From: Xanthomonas phaseoli pv. phaseoli
Lineage (GTDB): Bacteria > Pseudomonadota > Gammaproteobacteria > Xanthomonadales > Xanthomonadaceae
DNA length: 64,000 nt
Direction: 5' to 3'
Assembly: GCA_022749655.1 (NCBI GenBank)
Contig: CP094243.1
Location: forward strand, 930,001-994,000
Shown: positions 54,075 through 62,064 of the stretch, piece by piece
How positions within the stretch are numbered: the stretch's first letter is position 1
Layout of the letters: each line of letters starts with the position of its first letter
Translations under genes and position numbers: made by a program
The notes under the pieces: model-generated
Seen by the model: only the letters and a program-made list of their open reading frames with translations
Database searches by the model: none
What the model was told of the DNA's origin: nothing

Positions 54075-55019
54075 TCAGCTATGCCGCAACACCTGATACG
54101 CCTGCAGATGCACATTGGCGGCCATCAGCAGTGGGGCGTTGCGCCCGGTCTCGCGCACGCGCGCCAGCATGTCGCCGACGATCTGTGCTGCCTCCACGTC
54201 CTGGCCGGCTTCCAGGTCGCGCAGCATCGAGGCCTTGAGCGGCGAATCCACCTGTAGCAGCGTTTGCAACGCGTTGGCGCGTGCTGGCTCGGGAATCGAT
54301 TGCCAGGCTGCATCGGCGGCCCACAGGCACTCGTTGTACAGGCCGTTGATCAACGCGCGGCCGTCGTCGGTGGCCACGATCGCGCCTACCGGCGCACGCA
54401 TCAGGCAGGTGGCCGCGGCCAGTGCGGTGAGAAAGCTGTATTTGATCCACTGTTCCTGCGCGATCTGCTCGCTGGCCACATGGGTGATGTCGGCCTGCGC
54501 GCAAGCGGCGGCAAATGCCTGCACCCGCGCCGATTGCGCGTCACCGCTACGCTCGCCGAAGGTGATCGCTGCCGGCTTGCCCAGGTGCAGAATCTCGCCG
54601 TGCTCGCCCTTGGTGGCGCTGATGAAGCACAGCCCGCCCAGCACCCGCGCTGAGCCGAAGCGCTCGTCCAATGCCGCGTAATGGCGCAGCCCGTTGAGGA
54701 TGGGCAACACCGTGGTGTGCTCGCCCACCGCTGGCGCAATCGCCTCGATCGCGCTGTCCAGGTCGTAGGCCTTGCAGCTGAGGATCACCAGGTCGAACGG
54801 CCGCTGCGCCACCCGCGCCGGCAAGTCCTGCGCGGTGACATGCGCCACCTGCAGATCGGCATCGCCCAGCGGGCTGCGGATGCGCAAGCCGTCGGCCTGC
54901 AACTGCGCCGCACGCGCCTCGCGGACCAGGAAGGTGACGTCCACGCCGGCCTGCGCCAGCCGGCCGCCGAAATAACCGCCGGTGCCGCCGGCGCCGGGGA
55001 TCAGGATGCGCATGGCCAT
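54075..55019 (-). CDS. panE: 2-dehydropantoate 2-reductase
   Basis: The 314-aa NADPH-dependent enzyme reduces ketopantoate to pantoate for vitamin B5/CoA. It shows the Rossmann motif MRILIPGAGGTGGYFGGRLA, then KAYDLDSAIEAI, the catalytic-lysine region EQWIKYSFLTALAAATCLM, and the C-terminal NECLWAAD helix. Its start (ATG 55019 or 55013) overlaps the stop of the ABC permease gene (TGATG), so it is co-transcribed with an exporter for which no pantothenate link is obvious. Confidence 0.9.
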   Translation of the reverse strand: MAMRILIPGAGGTGGYFGGRLAQAGVDVTFLVREARAAQLQADGLRIRSPLGDADLQVAHVTAQDLPARVAQRPFDLVILSCKAYDLDSAIEAIAPAVGEHTTVLPILNGLRHYAALDERFGSARVLGGLCFISATKGEHGEILHLGKPAAITFGERSGDAQSARVQAFAAACAQADITHVASEQIAQEQWIKYSFLTALAAATCLMRAPVGAIVATDDGRALINGLYNECLWAADAAWQSIPEPARANALQTLLQVDSPLKASMLRDLEAGQDVEAAQIVGDMLARVRETGRNAPLLMAANVHLQAYQVLRHS

Positions 55020-55831
55020 CAGCTCCGCAACCCCAGGCCCCGCCGCAGCAGCCACAACGCCAGGGCGCTGAGCACGGCGACAAAGCCCAGCATCAGCGCG
55101 TAGGCCACCCAGATCGGCACGTCGGAGCTGCCGAGCAGGCCGTAGCGGAACGCGTTGACCATGTAGAAGATCGGGTTGGCATGGGTGGCCGCCTCGGCCC
55201 AGCCGGGCAGCAGCTTCACCGAATAGAACACGCCGCCCAGGTAGGTCAGCGGGGTCAGGATGAAGGTGGGCACGATCGCCACGTCGTCGAACTTCTTGGC
55301 ATAGACCGCGTTGACGAAGCCGGCCAGCGAGAAGATAGTCGCGCCCAGCAACAGCGTGGTCAGCGTGACCAATGGATGCGGGATCCGCACCGGGGTGAAG
55401 AACATCGCGATGATCAGCACGATCGCCCCGACCATCACCCCGCGCAGCACCGCGCCGGACACATAGCCCCACAGGATCACCCAGTTGGGCATCGGGCTGA
55501 CCAGCAGCTCTTCCACATGGCGGCCGAACTTGGCGCCGAAGAAGCTCGAAGAGATGTTGCCGTAGCTGTTCTGGATCACGCTCATCATCACCAGGCCGGG
55601 CACGATGAACTGCATGTAGCTGTAGCCGCCCATTTCGCCCACGCGCGAGCCGATCAGCCCGCCGAAGATCAAAAAGTACAGCGTCATGGTGATGGCCGGC
55701 GGCACCAGGGTCTGGCCCCAGATGCGCAGGATGCGCTGCACTTCGCGGCGCACGATGGTGCCCAGCGCAATCCAGTTGCGTTGGCGGGGTGTGGCTGGCG
55801 TTGCGGACATCGACGGCTCCGAGGGACTCAT
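55019..55831 (-). CDS. ABC-2 type transporter permease
   Basis: The 270-aa membrane protein has six helices and the ABC-2 signature region around LGGVFYSVKLLPGWAEAATH and NPIFYMVNAFRYGLLG, as in YadH/DrrB-type exporters. The ATP-binding partner gene lies just upstream, and their coding regions overlap by four bases. The substrate is unknown. The start could also be at MSATPATPRQRN, a few codons in. Confidence 0.9.
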   Translation of the reverse strand: MSPSEPSMSATPATPRQRNWIALGTIVRREVQRILRIWGQTLVPPAITMTLYFLIFGGLIGSRVGEMGGYSYMQFIVPGLVMMSVIQNSYGNISSSFFGAKFGRHVEELLVSPMPNWVILWGYVSGAVLRGVMVGAIVLIIAMFFTPVRIPHPLVTLTTLLLGATIFSLAGFVNAVYAKKFDDVAIVPTFILTPLTYLGGVFYSVKLLPGWAEAATHANPIFYMVNAFRYGLLGSSDVPIWVAYALMLGFVAVLSALALWLLRRGLGLRS

Positions 55832-56823
55832 GGGTGGCCTGCCGGGCGCACGGGCGCCGCTGCGGCAGGAGCCGGGGCGGCGACGGTCTCGCCGGGCCCG
55901 GTCAGGCGAACGAACAATTCTTCCAGCCGGTTGCTCTTGGTGCGCATCGAGCGCACCCGGATGCCGGCATCGCCCAGGGTGGCGAACACGCGGTTGAGGT
56001 CCATCGCACGCGGCATGTCCAGATCCAGCGTGTGGCCGTCGATGGCGGTGAGCGTGGTGCCTTCGATCACCGGCAGCTGCGCGGGCAGCTCACCGTCGAT
56101 ATCGAACAGGAAGCCTTCCACGTCGAGCTTGGCCAGCAGTTCGCGCATCGGCCCCTGGGTGACGATCTGGCCGTGGTTGATGATGGCCAGGTTGCGGCAC
56201 AGATGCTCGGCTTCTTCCAGGTAATGCGTGGTCAGGATGATCGTGGTGCCGGCGGCGTTGATGTCCTTGAGCACGCGCCACATGTCGCGGCGGATTTCGA
56301 TATCCACACCGGCGGTCGGTTCGTCCAGGATCAGCAGGCGCGGCTGGGTCATCATGGCGCGGGCGATCATCAGCCGGCGCTTCATGCCGCCGGAGAGCGT
56401 GCGGCTCATCACCTGGGCCTTCTCCCACAGGTGGGCGCGGCGTAGTTCCACTTCGGCCAGCGCCTGCGCCTGGCTGCGCGGCATGCCGTAGAAGCCGGCG
56501 TAGTTGACCAGGATGTCGAACGGCTTTTCGAACAGGTTGAAATTGATTTCCTGCGGCACCAGGCCGATCAGGCGCATCGCATCGCTGCGGTGGGCGACCA
56601 GGTCGGTGCCGAACACTTCCACCTGGCCGCCGGACAGGTTCACCAGCGAGCTGATGATGCCGATCAGGGTGGACTTGCCCGCTCCGTTGGGGCCGAGCAG
56701 GGCGAAGAAATCGCCTGGCGCCACGTCCAGCGAGACGCCCTTGAGCGCCTGGGTGCCGTTGTCGTAGGTCTTGCGCAGATCGCACACGCGCAGGGCGGGC
56801 GCACGGGGAGATGGGGAATTCAA
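55828..56823 (-). CDS. ABC transporter ATP-binding protein (YadG/DrrA type)
   Basis: The 331-aa protein has Walker A GPNGAGKST, Q-loop LVPQEINFN, signature LSGGMKRRL, Walker B LLILDEPTAGVD and the H-loop TTHYLEEAEHL. A C-terminal domain of about 90 residues follows and ends in a Pro/Ala-rich tail (AAPAPAAAAPVRPAGHP). It powers the ABC-2 permease downstream. First gene of the ATPase-permease-panE unit. Confidence 0.92.
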   Translation of the reverse strand: MNSPSPRAPALRVCDLRKTYDNGTQALKGVSLDVAPGDFFALLGPNGAGKSTLIGIISSLVNLSGGQVEVFGTDLVAHRSDAMRLIGLVPQEINFNLFEKPFDILVNYAGFYGMPRSQAQALAEVELRRAHLWEKAQVMSRTLSGGMKRRLMIARAMMTQPRLLILDEPTAGVDIEIRRDMWRVLKDINAAGTTIILTTHYLEEAEHLCRNLAIINHGQIVTQGPMRELLAKLDVEGFLFDIDGELPAQLPVIEGTTLTAIDGHTLDLDMPRAMDLNRVFATLGDAGIRVRSMRTKSNRLEELFVRLTGPGETVAAPAPAAAAPVRPAGHP

Positions 56824-56925
56824 GCCGGGTCCTTCGCGCCAGGGTGACGGCGCAGCGAGTTGCAGCCCGTTATTATAGAAGCCCGTTGGGGTTTGCCCCG
56901 ATCACAGACTGTCCCAAATACGTTC

Positions 56926-57687
56926 GTGCCCGTTCAATTCCCCCTCAAGCTTGTCGACCGGCGCATGATTGCGCCCACCGTGGCCCACTGCCAGTTCGTC
57001 CGTGACGACGGCCAGCCGCTGGATTTCCAGCCCGGGCAGTTCATCCAGATCCATTTCGACTACGCCGATGGCACGCCGACCAAGCGCAGCTATTCGCTGG
57101 CGACCATCCACGATCATGCGCTGGGGCCGGGCGAGGCAGTGGAGATCGCGGTGAGCTTCGTGCCCGGCGGCTCGGCCACGGCCTTGTTCGAAGGCCTGGA
57201 GATTGGCGACCAGTTGCAGGCAAGCGGCCCCTACGGGCGCTTCTGCCTGCAGCCGGGCGACCACAACCGGCGTTACGTGCTGATCGCCACCGGCACCGGC
57301 GTCACCCCGTACCGCTCGATGCTGCCGCTGCTGGCCGAAGCGATCGCCACCCGCGGTGTGCAGGTGGTGTTGCTGCAAGGTGCACGCACCCCGACCGAGC
57401 TGCTGTACGGCGAGGACTTCCGCGCGTTTGCAGAGGCGCATCCGCAGTTCCGCTACGTGCCGTGCTTCTCGCGCGAATTGCCCGCCCAGCCGCACGCCGA
57501 TGTGCGGCACGGCTACGTGCAGCAGCACCTGGCCGAGTTCGCGCCCGATGCCGCGCACGACATCGCCTACCTGTGCGGAAACCCGGACATGGTGGACACC
57601 TGCCTGGACGCGCTCAAAGCCGCCGGCCTGCCGAGTGCGCAGATTCGCCGCGAGAAGTACGTCAGCTCCACGCCGCCCAAGGCCTGA
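56926..57687 (+). CDS. fpr: Ferredoxin-NADP reductase family protein
   Basis: The 253-aa flavoprotein has an FAD domain (FQPGQFIQIHFDY, KRSYSLATIH: the RxYS FAD motif) and an NAD(P) domain (YVLIATGTGVTPYRSML, YLCGNPDMVDTCLDAL). It passes electrons between NADPH and ferredoxin/flavodoxin. The GTG at 56926 (VPVQFPLKLVDR) is preferred over a TTG at 56860, which would lie in a TTATTATA-containing promoter region. The flavodoxin-thioredoxin fusion elsewhere in this window could be a partner, but that is only a possibility. Confidence 0.85.
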   Translation: MPVQFPLKLVDRRMIAPTVAHCQFVRDDGQPLDFQPGQFIQIHFDYADGTPTKRSYSLATIHDHALGPGEAVEIAVSFVPGGSATALFEGLEIGDQLQASGPYGRFCLQPGDHNRRYVLIATGTGVTPYRSMLPLLAEAIATRGVQVVLLQGARTPTELLYGEDFRAFAEAHPQFRYVPCFSRELPAQPHADVRHGYVQQHLAEFAPDAAHDIAYLCGNPDMVDTCLDALKAAGLPSAQIRREKYVSSTPPKA

Positions 57688-57778
57688 GATTGCATGTAGG
57701 CGGCGCGAACATGCCGCCTGCGCCGGCAGCGTACTGTGGCCTGCGGCGCGTGGCTTGTGGCGCCGAGCTGCTGCGGTT

Positions 57779-58791
57779 CTACGCCGTAGCGTTCAGTAGC
57801 GCCGGGCGCCGCAGCTCCACCGTGACATGCACCAGTTCTTCATGGATCTGCAGCGCGCGCCGCACCCGCTCCGCATCGATGTCGGCCGTGGTGACCAGGC
57901 TGATGACGCAGGCATACCGCTCGCTGCCGACCCGCCACACATGCAGGTCGGCGATGTCGATCGCATGCCCAAGCTCGGCGATCACCTGCTTCACTTCGGC
58001 CACCACCGGCGCGTCCATCTCCGCATCCAGCAACACGCTGCCGGTGCTGCGCAGCAACCCCAGGCCCAGACGGTGACCAGCACCGCGCCGACGAGACCCA
58101 TGAGCGGGTCCAGCCAGGTCACGCCCCAGTGCATGCCGGCGACCAGCGCGACGATGGCGAGCACCGAGGTCGCGGCATCGGCCACCACGTGCAGATACGC
58201 CGCGCGCAGATTGAGATCGCTGTGCGCATCCTGGTGATGACCATGACCATGACCATGACCATGACCATGACCATGACCCTCGTGCGTGTGCGCATGGCCG
58301 TGGCTGCGATGCCCGTGGGAGTGAGCATGCCCATGCGAATCGCGCAGCCACCACGCGCAAATCAAATTCACCAGCAGGCCGATCACCGCAATCACGGTTG
58401 CTTCCTGATACTGGATGGGCTTGGGCGTGAACAACCGTTTCACCGACTGGAACGCCATCAGCGCGGCAACGCCCAGCAACAGGATCGCGCTGGTGTAACC
58501 GCCCAGCACCTCGACCTTCCACGTGCCGAAGGTGAAGCGCACGTCCCCGGCATGCTGCCGCGCGAAGCGATAGGCGAACAACGCCAGTCCCAGCGCCAAC
58601 GCGTGCGAGCTCATATGCCAGCCGTCGGCGAGCAGGGCCATGGAATTGAGCATCCAACCGCCCACGATCTCCACCACCATCATGAGCACGGTCAGCATCA
58701 CCGCCTTGCCGGTGCTGCGCTCGGCGAGCGGGTTGGTGCTGGCAAAGGTGTGCGACTGCGCGCAATGCGGCGCGGCGTGCGTGGTCGACAT
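57779..58791 (-). CDS. Cation diffusion facilitator, DmeF-like nickel/cobalt (or zinc) exporter (frameshifted)
   Basis: The protein is about 337 aa with six membrane helices. The metal site pattern is MALLADGWHMSSHALALG (HxxxD-type) in helix 2, with VVADAATSVLAIVALVAG in helix 5. A long cytoplasmic His-rich loop (HGHAHSHGHRSHGHAHTHEG plus a (GH)7 run) lies between. Near 58060 a G is missing (GGGG for GGGGG); restoring it joins VTVWAWG to LLRSTGSVLLDAEMD and gives 1,014 nt. The C-terminal ferredoxin-like domain follows. The divergent CsoR/RcnR-type regulator makes this a dmeRF-like pair. Confidence 0.87.
58237..58278. repeat. Hexanucleotide microsatellite in the exporter gene
   Basis: ATGACC is repeated seven times without a break. 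On the coding strand it gives (GGTCAT)7, encoding alternating Gly-His. Changes in copy number would alter the metal-binding loop without breaking the frame. Confidence 0.9.
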
Positions 58792-58811
58792 CGGCGATGG
58801 TCCTGGCTAAG

Positions 58812-58849
58812 GTACCCCCACAGGGTATCCTAAATACCCCTGGGGGTAT
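58812..58849. promoter_or_regulatory. Paired operators for the RcnR/CsoR-type repressor
   Basis: GTACCCCCACAGGGTATCC (58812-58830) and ATACCCCTGGGGGTAT (58834-58849) are G/C-tract palindromes with TAC/GTA ends, the kind of site bound by CsoR/RcnR/FrmR family repressors. They lie between the divergent exporter and repressor genes, so one regulator can control both. Confidence 0.78.
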
Positions 58850-58854
58850 ATGGC

Positions 58855-59127
58855 ATGGCGCATCTAAATCAGGACAAAACGAAACTGCTCGCGCGCGTGC
58901 GCAGGATCCGCGGGCAGGTGGAAGGGCTGGAAAAAGCCCTGACGCAGGACGTGGAATGCACTGCGCTATTGACCCAGGTCGCCGCATTTCGCGGCGCGGC
59001 GCAAGGTTTGATGGTCGAGCTGCTCAGCGAGCACCTCAAGCATCATGTCGCCGCACCCCACGCCCTGGACGAGCGCGAGCTGGCAGTGGATGACATCACG
59101 GCGATCCTCAAGACCTATTTGAAGTAA
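58855..59127 (+). CDS. CsoR/RcnR-family metal-responsive repressor (DmeR-like)
   Basis: The 90-aa all-helical DUF156 protein contains the metal-sensing residues His3 (MAHLN), Cys35 (DVECTAL), His60 and His64 (SEHLKHHV). This is the set used by RcnR for nickel and cobalt rather than the Cys-His-Cys set of copper CsoR. It binds G-tract operators as a tetramer and lets go when metal binds. The exporter gene is divergent, and the operators lie between. Confidence 0.9.
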   Translation: MAHLNQDKTKLLARVRRIRGQVEGLEKALTQDVECTALLTQVAAFRGAAQGLMVELLSEHLKHHVAAPHALDERELAVDDITAILKTYLK

Positions 59128-59216
59128 GCGCCGCCGACAGATAATTGCGCGCGACGGTCTGCCTGGGCGTGCTGCGCCCCAGCGTTCCAACGCGCAGCCA
59201 TCCTGAACGTCTGCCG

Positions 59217-60779
59217 TCAGCGCGCGGCCGGCTCCAGCGTCAGCAGCACCACATCGTTGCTGCGCATCGGTACCGCGATGTCAAGCACGCCATCGGTGCC
59301 CACACGGATACGCCGGTCCTGTTCGGGCACATCGCGCGTTGCCTGTTGCAACTGCGTCAACTGACGCGGCGCAAGTGCCTTGGGCATGCCCATGTCGATA
59401 TACAGCGACAAGGGGTCGTTGCGCCGGTAGCCGGTCCTGCGCACCTGCAATTGGTATGTGCCGGCAGGAACGTGGGTCATGCGCATCTGCAACGGTGCGC
59501 TATCGGTGGCGGGCACCTGTCTGGTGTAGAACGGCGTATTGCTCACCGCCTGCACAGGCTGCTGCCAATCCCACACCAGCGCGGCGACACGCGTGCCGTC
59601 CACTGCGGCCAGGGAATGTGTGTCGCTCAGCGGCACATCGCGACCCTTGAGCGCATGCAAGTATTTGTAAGCGAACCAGGCCGGCTTGCGAATGCCCTCG
59701 CGATTCATCAGCCCAAACCCGCCGTGGAACGGCGTTGGCGGTGGGCCGGGTTCTTCGAACAGATCGGTATAGGTCCAGTAACTCATGCCCTGCACTACGC
59801 CGCGCACCTGTTTGAGCTTGGTCAGCAGATAGGGTGCGCTGATGTAACTGTCGTGCACGAAATCGCGCGGTGTATAGCTGCTGCTCCACTCGGTGAAGTA
59901 CAGCGGCAGGTTGGGAAATGGCGAGGCCTGGATCTGTGCGCGCACGCGTCGCACATCGCCGACGATGGCATCCGGCGATGCGGACAGCTTGGTGTCCTGC
60001 TTGCCGTTTTCATCGAGAAACCCGCCATCCACGCCATAGGTATGCGTCGTGACGAAATCGATCGGCAGCGTGTTGTTGGCGACGAAGGCCAGTAACTCGG
60101 GTACCCAGGCGGCGCCTGCCGTCGATGGACCGCCGACGCGCAGTTGCGGGTCGATCGCCTTGATGGTGCGCGCCGTGTTCGCATACAGATCGAAGTAGGC
60201 CTGCTGGTCGGCGTTCTCCCAGAAATCCTTCAGATTGGGCTCGTTCCAGACTTCGAAATACCACTGGCGCACTTCCTCGGCACCGTAACGCGCGCGGATG
60301 TGGCGCACATACGCATCGATCAACTGCGTCCACTTGGCAGGATCCGGATGCGAGGTGTTACCCTTCCAGTAGAACAACGTCTGTTCCGAGGTTTTCATTG
60401 CGCTTGGGGTAAAGCCCAATTCGACGAACGGGCGAATCCGCTTGGCCAGCAGCGCGTCGTACAACTGATCCAGCTTGGTCCAGTCGTATACCAGGTTGCC
60501 GTCGACCTGTTTGACGGTACCGAGCACGTCATGAAACACATCGTGGAAACGGATGTAGCGAAACCCCAACTCCTGCACTGCAGGCAGCAGATGCGCCTGC
60601 GTGTCGCTGCGAATCAAGGTGCCGGGGAAATCCGAGCCGACCGACAGGTCGTAAAAACGATCGACCGGCGCGCCAGCGGTGGACAGATCCAGCTGGATCG
60701 TGCGCGGCGCCGCGTGCTGCGCCGGTGCACAGGGCGTCATGCAGCACAGCGCCGCTGCCAACAAGACAGGTGAACGCAT
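59217..60779 (-). CDS. Glycoside hydrolase family 39 protein (beta-xylosidase-like), exported
   Basis: The 520-aa protein has a signal peptide (MRSPVLLAAALCCMTPCAPA) and a TIM barrel of GH39 type. The acid/base is in YFEVWNEPNL and the nucleophile in LYFTEWSSSYT. A C-terminal beta-sandwich follows (AGTYQLQVRRTGYRRNDPLS). Family members remove xylose or related sugars from oligosaccharides, which fits plant cell-wall use. The start at 60779 was set by the signal peptide; the longer frame is not needed. Confidence 0.88.
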   Translation of the reverse strand: MRSPVLLAAALCCMTPCAPAQHAAPRTIQLDLSTAGAPVDRFYDLSVGSDFPGTLIRSDTQAHLLPAVQELGFRYIRFHDVFHDVLGTVKQVDGNLVYDWTKLDQLYDALLAKRIRPFVELGFTPSAMKTSEQTLFYWKGNTSHPDPAKWTQLIDAYVRHIRARYGAEEVRQWYFEVWNEPNLKDFWENADQQAYFDLYANTARTIKAIDPQLRVGGPSTAGAAWVPELLAFVANNTLPIDFVTTHTYGVDGGFLDENGKQDTKLSASPDAIVGDVRRVRAQIQASPFPNLPLYFTEWSSSYTPRDFVHDSYISAPYLLTKLKQVRGVVQGMSYWTYTDLFEEPGPPPTPFHGGFGLMNREGIRKPAWFAYKYLHALKGRDVPLSDTHSLAAVDGTRVAALVWDWQQPVQAVSNTPFYTRQVPATDSAPLQMRMTHVPAGTYQLQVRRTGYRRNDPLSLYIDMGMPKALAPRQLTQLQQATRDVPEQDRRIRVGTDGVLDIAVPMRSNDVVLLTLEPAAR

Positions 60780-61219
60780 CGTCGCTCCTGCTGAAGTTCC
60801 AGCCGGCAGCCTACCGCATGCGCGGCACACCACTGCCGACATGCAGGGTGATGCAGCGAGGCCAACCACATCGCTGGGCAGCCGCCATGCGAACGCGGCC
60901 GCGGCATCGGCATGTGCGCGCGTACGCTGCGGCGGCTGTGTGTCGTCTGTCTTGCCTGCCGACGTCTCGCCACGGGCGTTCGCCGCTGGGGCCCAGCAAT
61001 GAAGGCCGATCCAGAAAGCCGCGTTCGAGTGTGTAAAGGGTGCTTGACAGCAACGTCCAGTGGGCGCATCTTGCCTGTCAAGCATACTTGACAGGCGACT
61101 GGGATGCGGCGGCAGCACAGGCAAATGGAATGCAGGCATCACCGTGCAACGCGATGCGCTGCGGGCACGGTTGCCGGACGTGCCCACAGCGCGCGTCATG
61201 GCGTCGCCGAGGCCGTGCG
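60780..61219. other. Divergent intergenic region with operator
   Basis: The 440 bases hold no supported gene. Near the plus-strand side are TTGACA-like boxes (TGCTTGACAG at 61041 and 61086-61094) and the palindrome at 61074-61095. The remainder, towards the GH39 gene, shows no recognised motif. Confidence 0.5.
61074..61095. promoter_or_regulatory. Palindromic operator upstream of the membrane protein/XRE pair
   Basis: CCTGTCAAG-CATA-CTTGACAGG is a perfect 9-bp inverted repeat. A half-site CTTGACAG also occurs at 61043-61050. It is the natural binding site candidate for the XRE regulator encoded at 61804-62004, and overlaps TTGACA-like -35 elements. Confidence 0.75.
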
Positions 61220-61807
61220 ATGACTCCCTGCAAGCGCAAGGCGCTGCTGGTGTTCTGCGTGGGGCTGGTCTTCCTCGGCATTGGGCTGCTCGGCCTGTGG
61301 CACGTGCTGCCGTTAAGCAGCTACCTTGCCGGGGTCAGTGCCGGCATTGGTGGCTCATGCATGCTGCTGTCGGTGCCGCTCTGGCTGGCGCGCGGCGATC
61401 TGCGCGATAGCACCCGCCCGGCGTTGGCGCGACGGTACTACCGCGAATTCGGCATCCCGATGCTGTTGTACGTGTTGGTGATGCTGTTCTGGCGCTATCT
61501 GCTCGGGCATGTCGGGCCGCACTGGGCGCGGGTGTTGATCGCCCTGCTGCCGGCGGTGCTGGTGGTACTGGTCATTCGTGCGGTGGCGCGCTACGTGCGC
61601 GATTCGGACGAGATGCAACGGCGGATCGAGCTGGAAGCGATCGCCATTGCCGCCGGGCTGATCAGCGGTGCGTACATGACGGCCGGATTTCTGCAGGCTG
61701 CCGAGCTGATCGATGTTCCGGCGAGCGCGGCGATGCTGTGGGTGTTTCCCTTGCTGTGCGTCATCTACGGCATCACCAAAAGCATCCACGCGCGTCGTTT
61801 TGAATGA
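61220..61807 (+). CDS. Membrane protein of unknown function in an XRE two-gene unit
   Basis: The 195-aa protein has about five membrane helices (ALLVFCVGLVFLGIGLLGLW, LLYVLVMLFWRYLLGHV, RVLIALLPAVLVVLVIRAVA and others) and a conserved DSDEMQRRIELEAIAIAAG segment seen in small membrane proteins that accompany YozG-type XRE regulators. It overlaps the regulator gene (ATGA). The function is unknown. The ATG at 61220 precedes the first helix; a palindromic operator lies upstream. Confidence 0.75.
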   Translation: MTPCKRKALLVFCVGLVFLGIGLLGLWHVLPLSSYLAGVSAGIGGSCMLLSVPLWLARGDLRDSTRPALARRYYREFGIPMLLYVLVMLFWRYLLGHVGPHWARVLIALLPAVLVVLVIRAVARYVRDSDEMQRRIELEAIAIAAGLISGAYMTAGFLQAAELIDVPASAAMLWVFPLLCVIYGITKSIHARRFE

Positions 61808-62004
61808 ATAGCCGCGTGCGCGAATTGCGCAAGGCCAACGGGTGGTCGCAAGGGGAACTCGGCGAACGGCTGGGTGTGTCGCGGCAGACGATCAATGCGC
61901 TGGAAACCGGCAAATACGATCCCAGCCTGCCGTTGGCGTTCCGGATCGCACGCTTGTTTGGCGAAGCGATCGAGCAGGTGTTTCTTTTCGAAGACGGGCA
62001 GTAG
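61804..62004 (+). CDS. Small XRE-family transcriptional regulator
   Basis: The 66-aa protein is almost only a helix-turn-helix (ELRKANGWSQGELGERLGVS, RQTINALETGKYDPSLPLAF). Such short regulators usually pair with a co-encoded membrane protein and repress their own operon. The start overlaps the membrane protein stop, and the CCTGTCAAG palindrome upstream of the pair is the likely operator. Confidence 0.88.
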   Translation: MNSRVRELRKANGWSQGELGERLGVSRQTINALETGKYDPSLPLAFRIARLFGEAIEQVFLFEDGQ

Positions 62005-62064
62005 TTGCCGCGGTCACGTGTGGCCGCAGGCAACGTCAGGGGACAGGCACTACCAGGAGATAGG

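Noticed and set aside
58237..58278. Possible CRISPR-like repeat array
   Set aside because: It is an uninterrupted hexamer microsatellite in a coding region, with no spacers.
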